NCBI RefSeq assembly: GCF_029844725.1
Contig: NZ_JAOCKJ010000004.1
Coordinates: forward strand, 1 to 64,000
Reading direction: 5' to 3'
DNA: 64,000 bases
Source of the DNA: Pantoea sp. GD03673
GTDB lineage: Bacteria > Pseudomonadota > Gammaproteobacteria > Enterobacterales > Enterobacteriaceae
Shown: positions 63,827 to 64,000 of the stretch, piece by piece
Numbering within the stretch: position 1 is the first letter of the stretch
Layout: each line of letters opens with the position of its first letter
Position numbers and translations under genes: made by a program
The notes under the pieces: generated by a model
Seen by the model: the letters and a program-made list of their open reading frames with translations, nothing else
What the model was told of the DNA's origin: nothing
Databases searched by the model: none

Positions 63827-64000
63827 ATGAGTAAGGTAAAACGTAAGATTGAAGACCACGGCGTTATCGGCGATTTGCGGACCTGCGCGCTGGTTGCGAA
63901 TGACGGCACCATTGATTATCTCTGCTGGCCTGAACTCGACAGCCCGTCGGTCTTTGCCGCCCTGCTCGACAGCGATGATGCCGGCCTTTTCTCCCTCGCC
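63827..64000 (+). CDS. GH15 glucoamylase-like protein, partial
   Basis: The first 58 codons run off the right edge. [42 protein letters not shown] is the N-terminal signature of bacterial GH15 family proteins (trehalase/glucoamylase-like). AGGGAGAGAAG precedes the ATG. CTATAGTT at 63792-63799 may be a -10, suggesting a short leader. The catalytic domain is outside the window. Confidence 0.85.
   Translation, partial: MSKVKRKIEDHGVIGDLRTCALVANDGTIDYLCWPELDSPSVFAALLDSDDAGLFSLA

Overview
The window looks like chromosome from an enterobacterium, most likely Erwiniaceae (Pantoea/Erwinia type). GC is fairly high, and two blocks follow Escherichia coli gene order. One block is ybiR-mntR-mntS-ompX-rhtA-dps-glnHPQ-rlmF ... 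ybiB-dinG. The other is mlrA-yohO-yehWXY-osmF ... bglX-dld ... pbpG-yohC-yohD. These blocks are far apart in E. coli but joined here. The genus is inferred from memory of gene content and was not tested.

Layout. 1-4240: a tripartite drug-efflux set (outer-membrane factor cut by the window edge, EmrB-type MFS pump, EmrA-type adaptor). 4390-6422: manganese genes ybiR, mntR and an N-terminally extended mntS with MntR boxes. 6658-12965: ompX, rhtA, dps, the glutamine transporter glnHPQ behind NtrC/sigma54 signals, and rlmF. 13108-27274: a large histidine-utilisation (hut) cluster encoding the five-step route through formimidoylglutamate and formylglutamate (hutH, hutU, hutI, hutF, hutG), plus hutD, the repressor hutC, a polar amino acid ABC transporter and a second histidine-ammonia-lyase-like protein from which the catalytic Ala-Ser-Gly triad is missing. 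27475-31797: an amber-interrupted M20 amidohydrolase, ybiB and dinG (LexA box). 31979-37866: a GNAT/XRE-cupin pair, mlrA with a probable self-operator, the small gene yohO, and the YehWXY-OsmF osmolyte transporter. 38165-43582: an MFS transporter, idi, a chemoreceptor and a Suppressor-of-Fused-domain protein. 43583-48522: an AT-rich accessory stretch with gene remnants, an orphan 213-residue protein, a DUF4145 protein, a hydrolase, an acetyltransferase and short repeats. 48523-53648: an MpaB-type oxygenase, bglX and dld. 53941-58038: chitin-oligosaccharide genes (chitoporin, secreted chitobiase). 58429-64000: an MscS-type channel with DUF3772, pbpG, yohC, yohD and the start of a GH15 glucoamylase-like gene.

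The regulatory DNA of the hut cluster is unusually readable. hutH and the ABC operon each carry a sigma54 -24/-12 promoter, tandem NtrC-like sites about 100 and 120 bp upstream, and two HutC-type operators about 95-98 bp apart, one of them at the predicted transcription start. hutI/hutF and hutC carry single HutC operators. Together these predict nitrogen-limitation activation with urocanate-type derepression of both uptake and catabolism.

Most notable: the lyase paralogue lacking the MIO triad, the mirrored sigma54/NtrC/HutC promoter design, a terminal-inverted-repeat structured element present in two oppositely oriented copies (11871-11973 and 58170-58350), a 146-bp palindromic element that supplies the 3' end of hutD, and an mntS with a Cys-cluster extension. 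No tRNA, rRNA or CRISPR array was seen.
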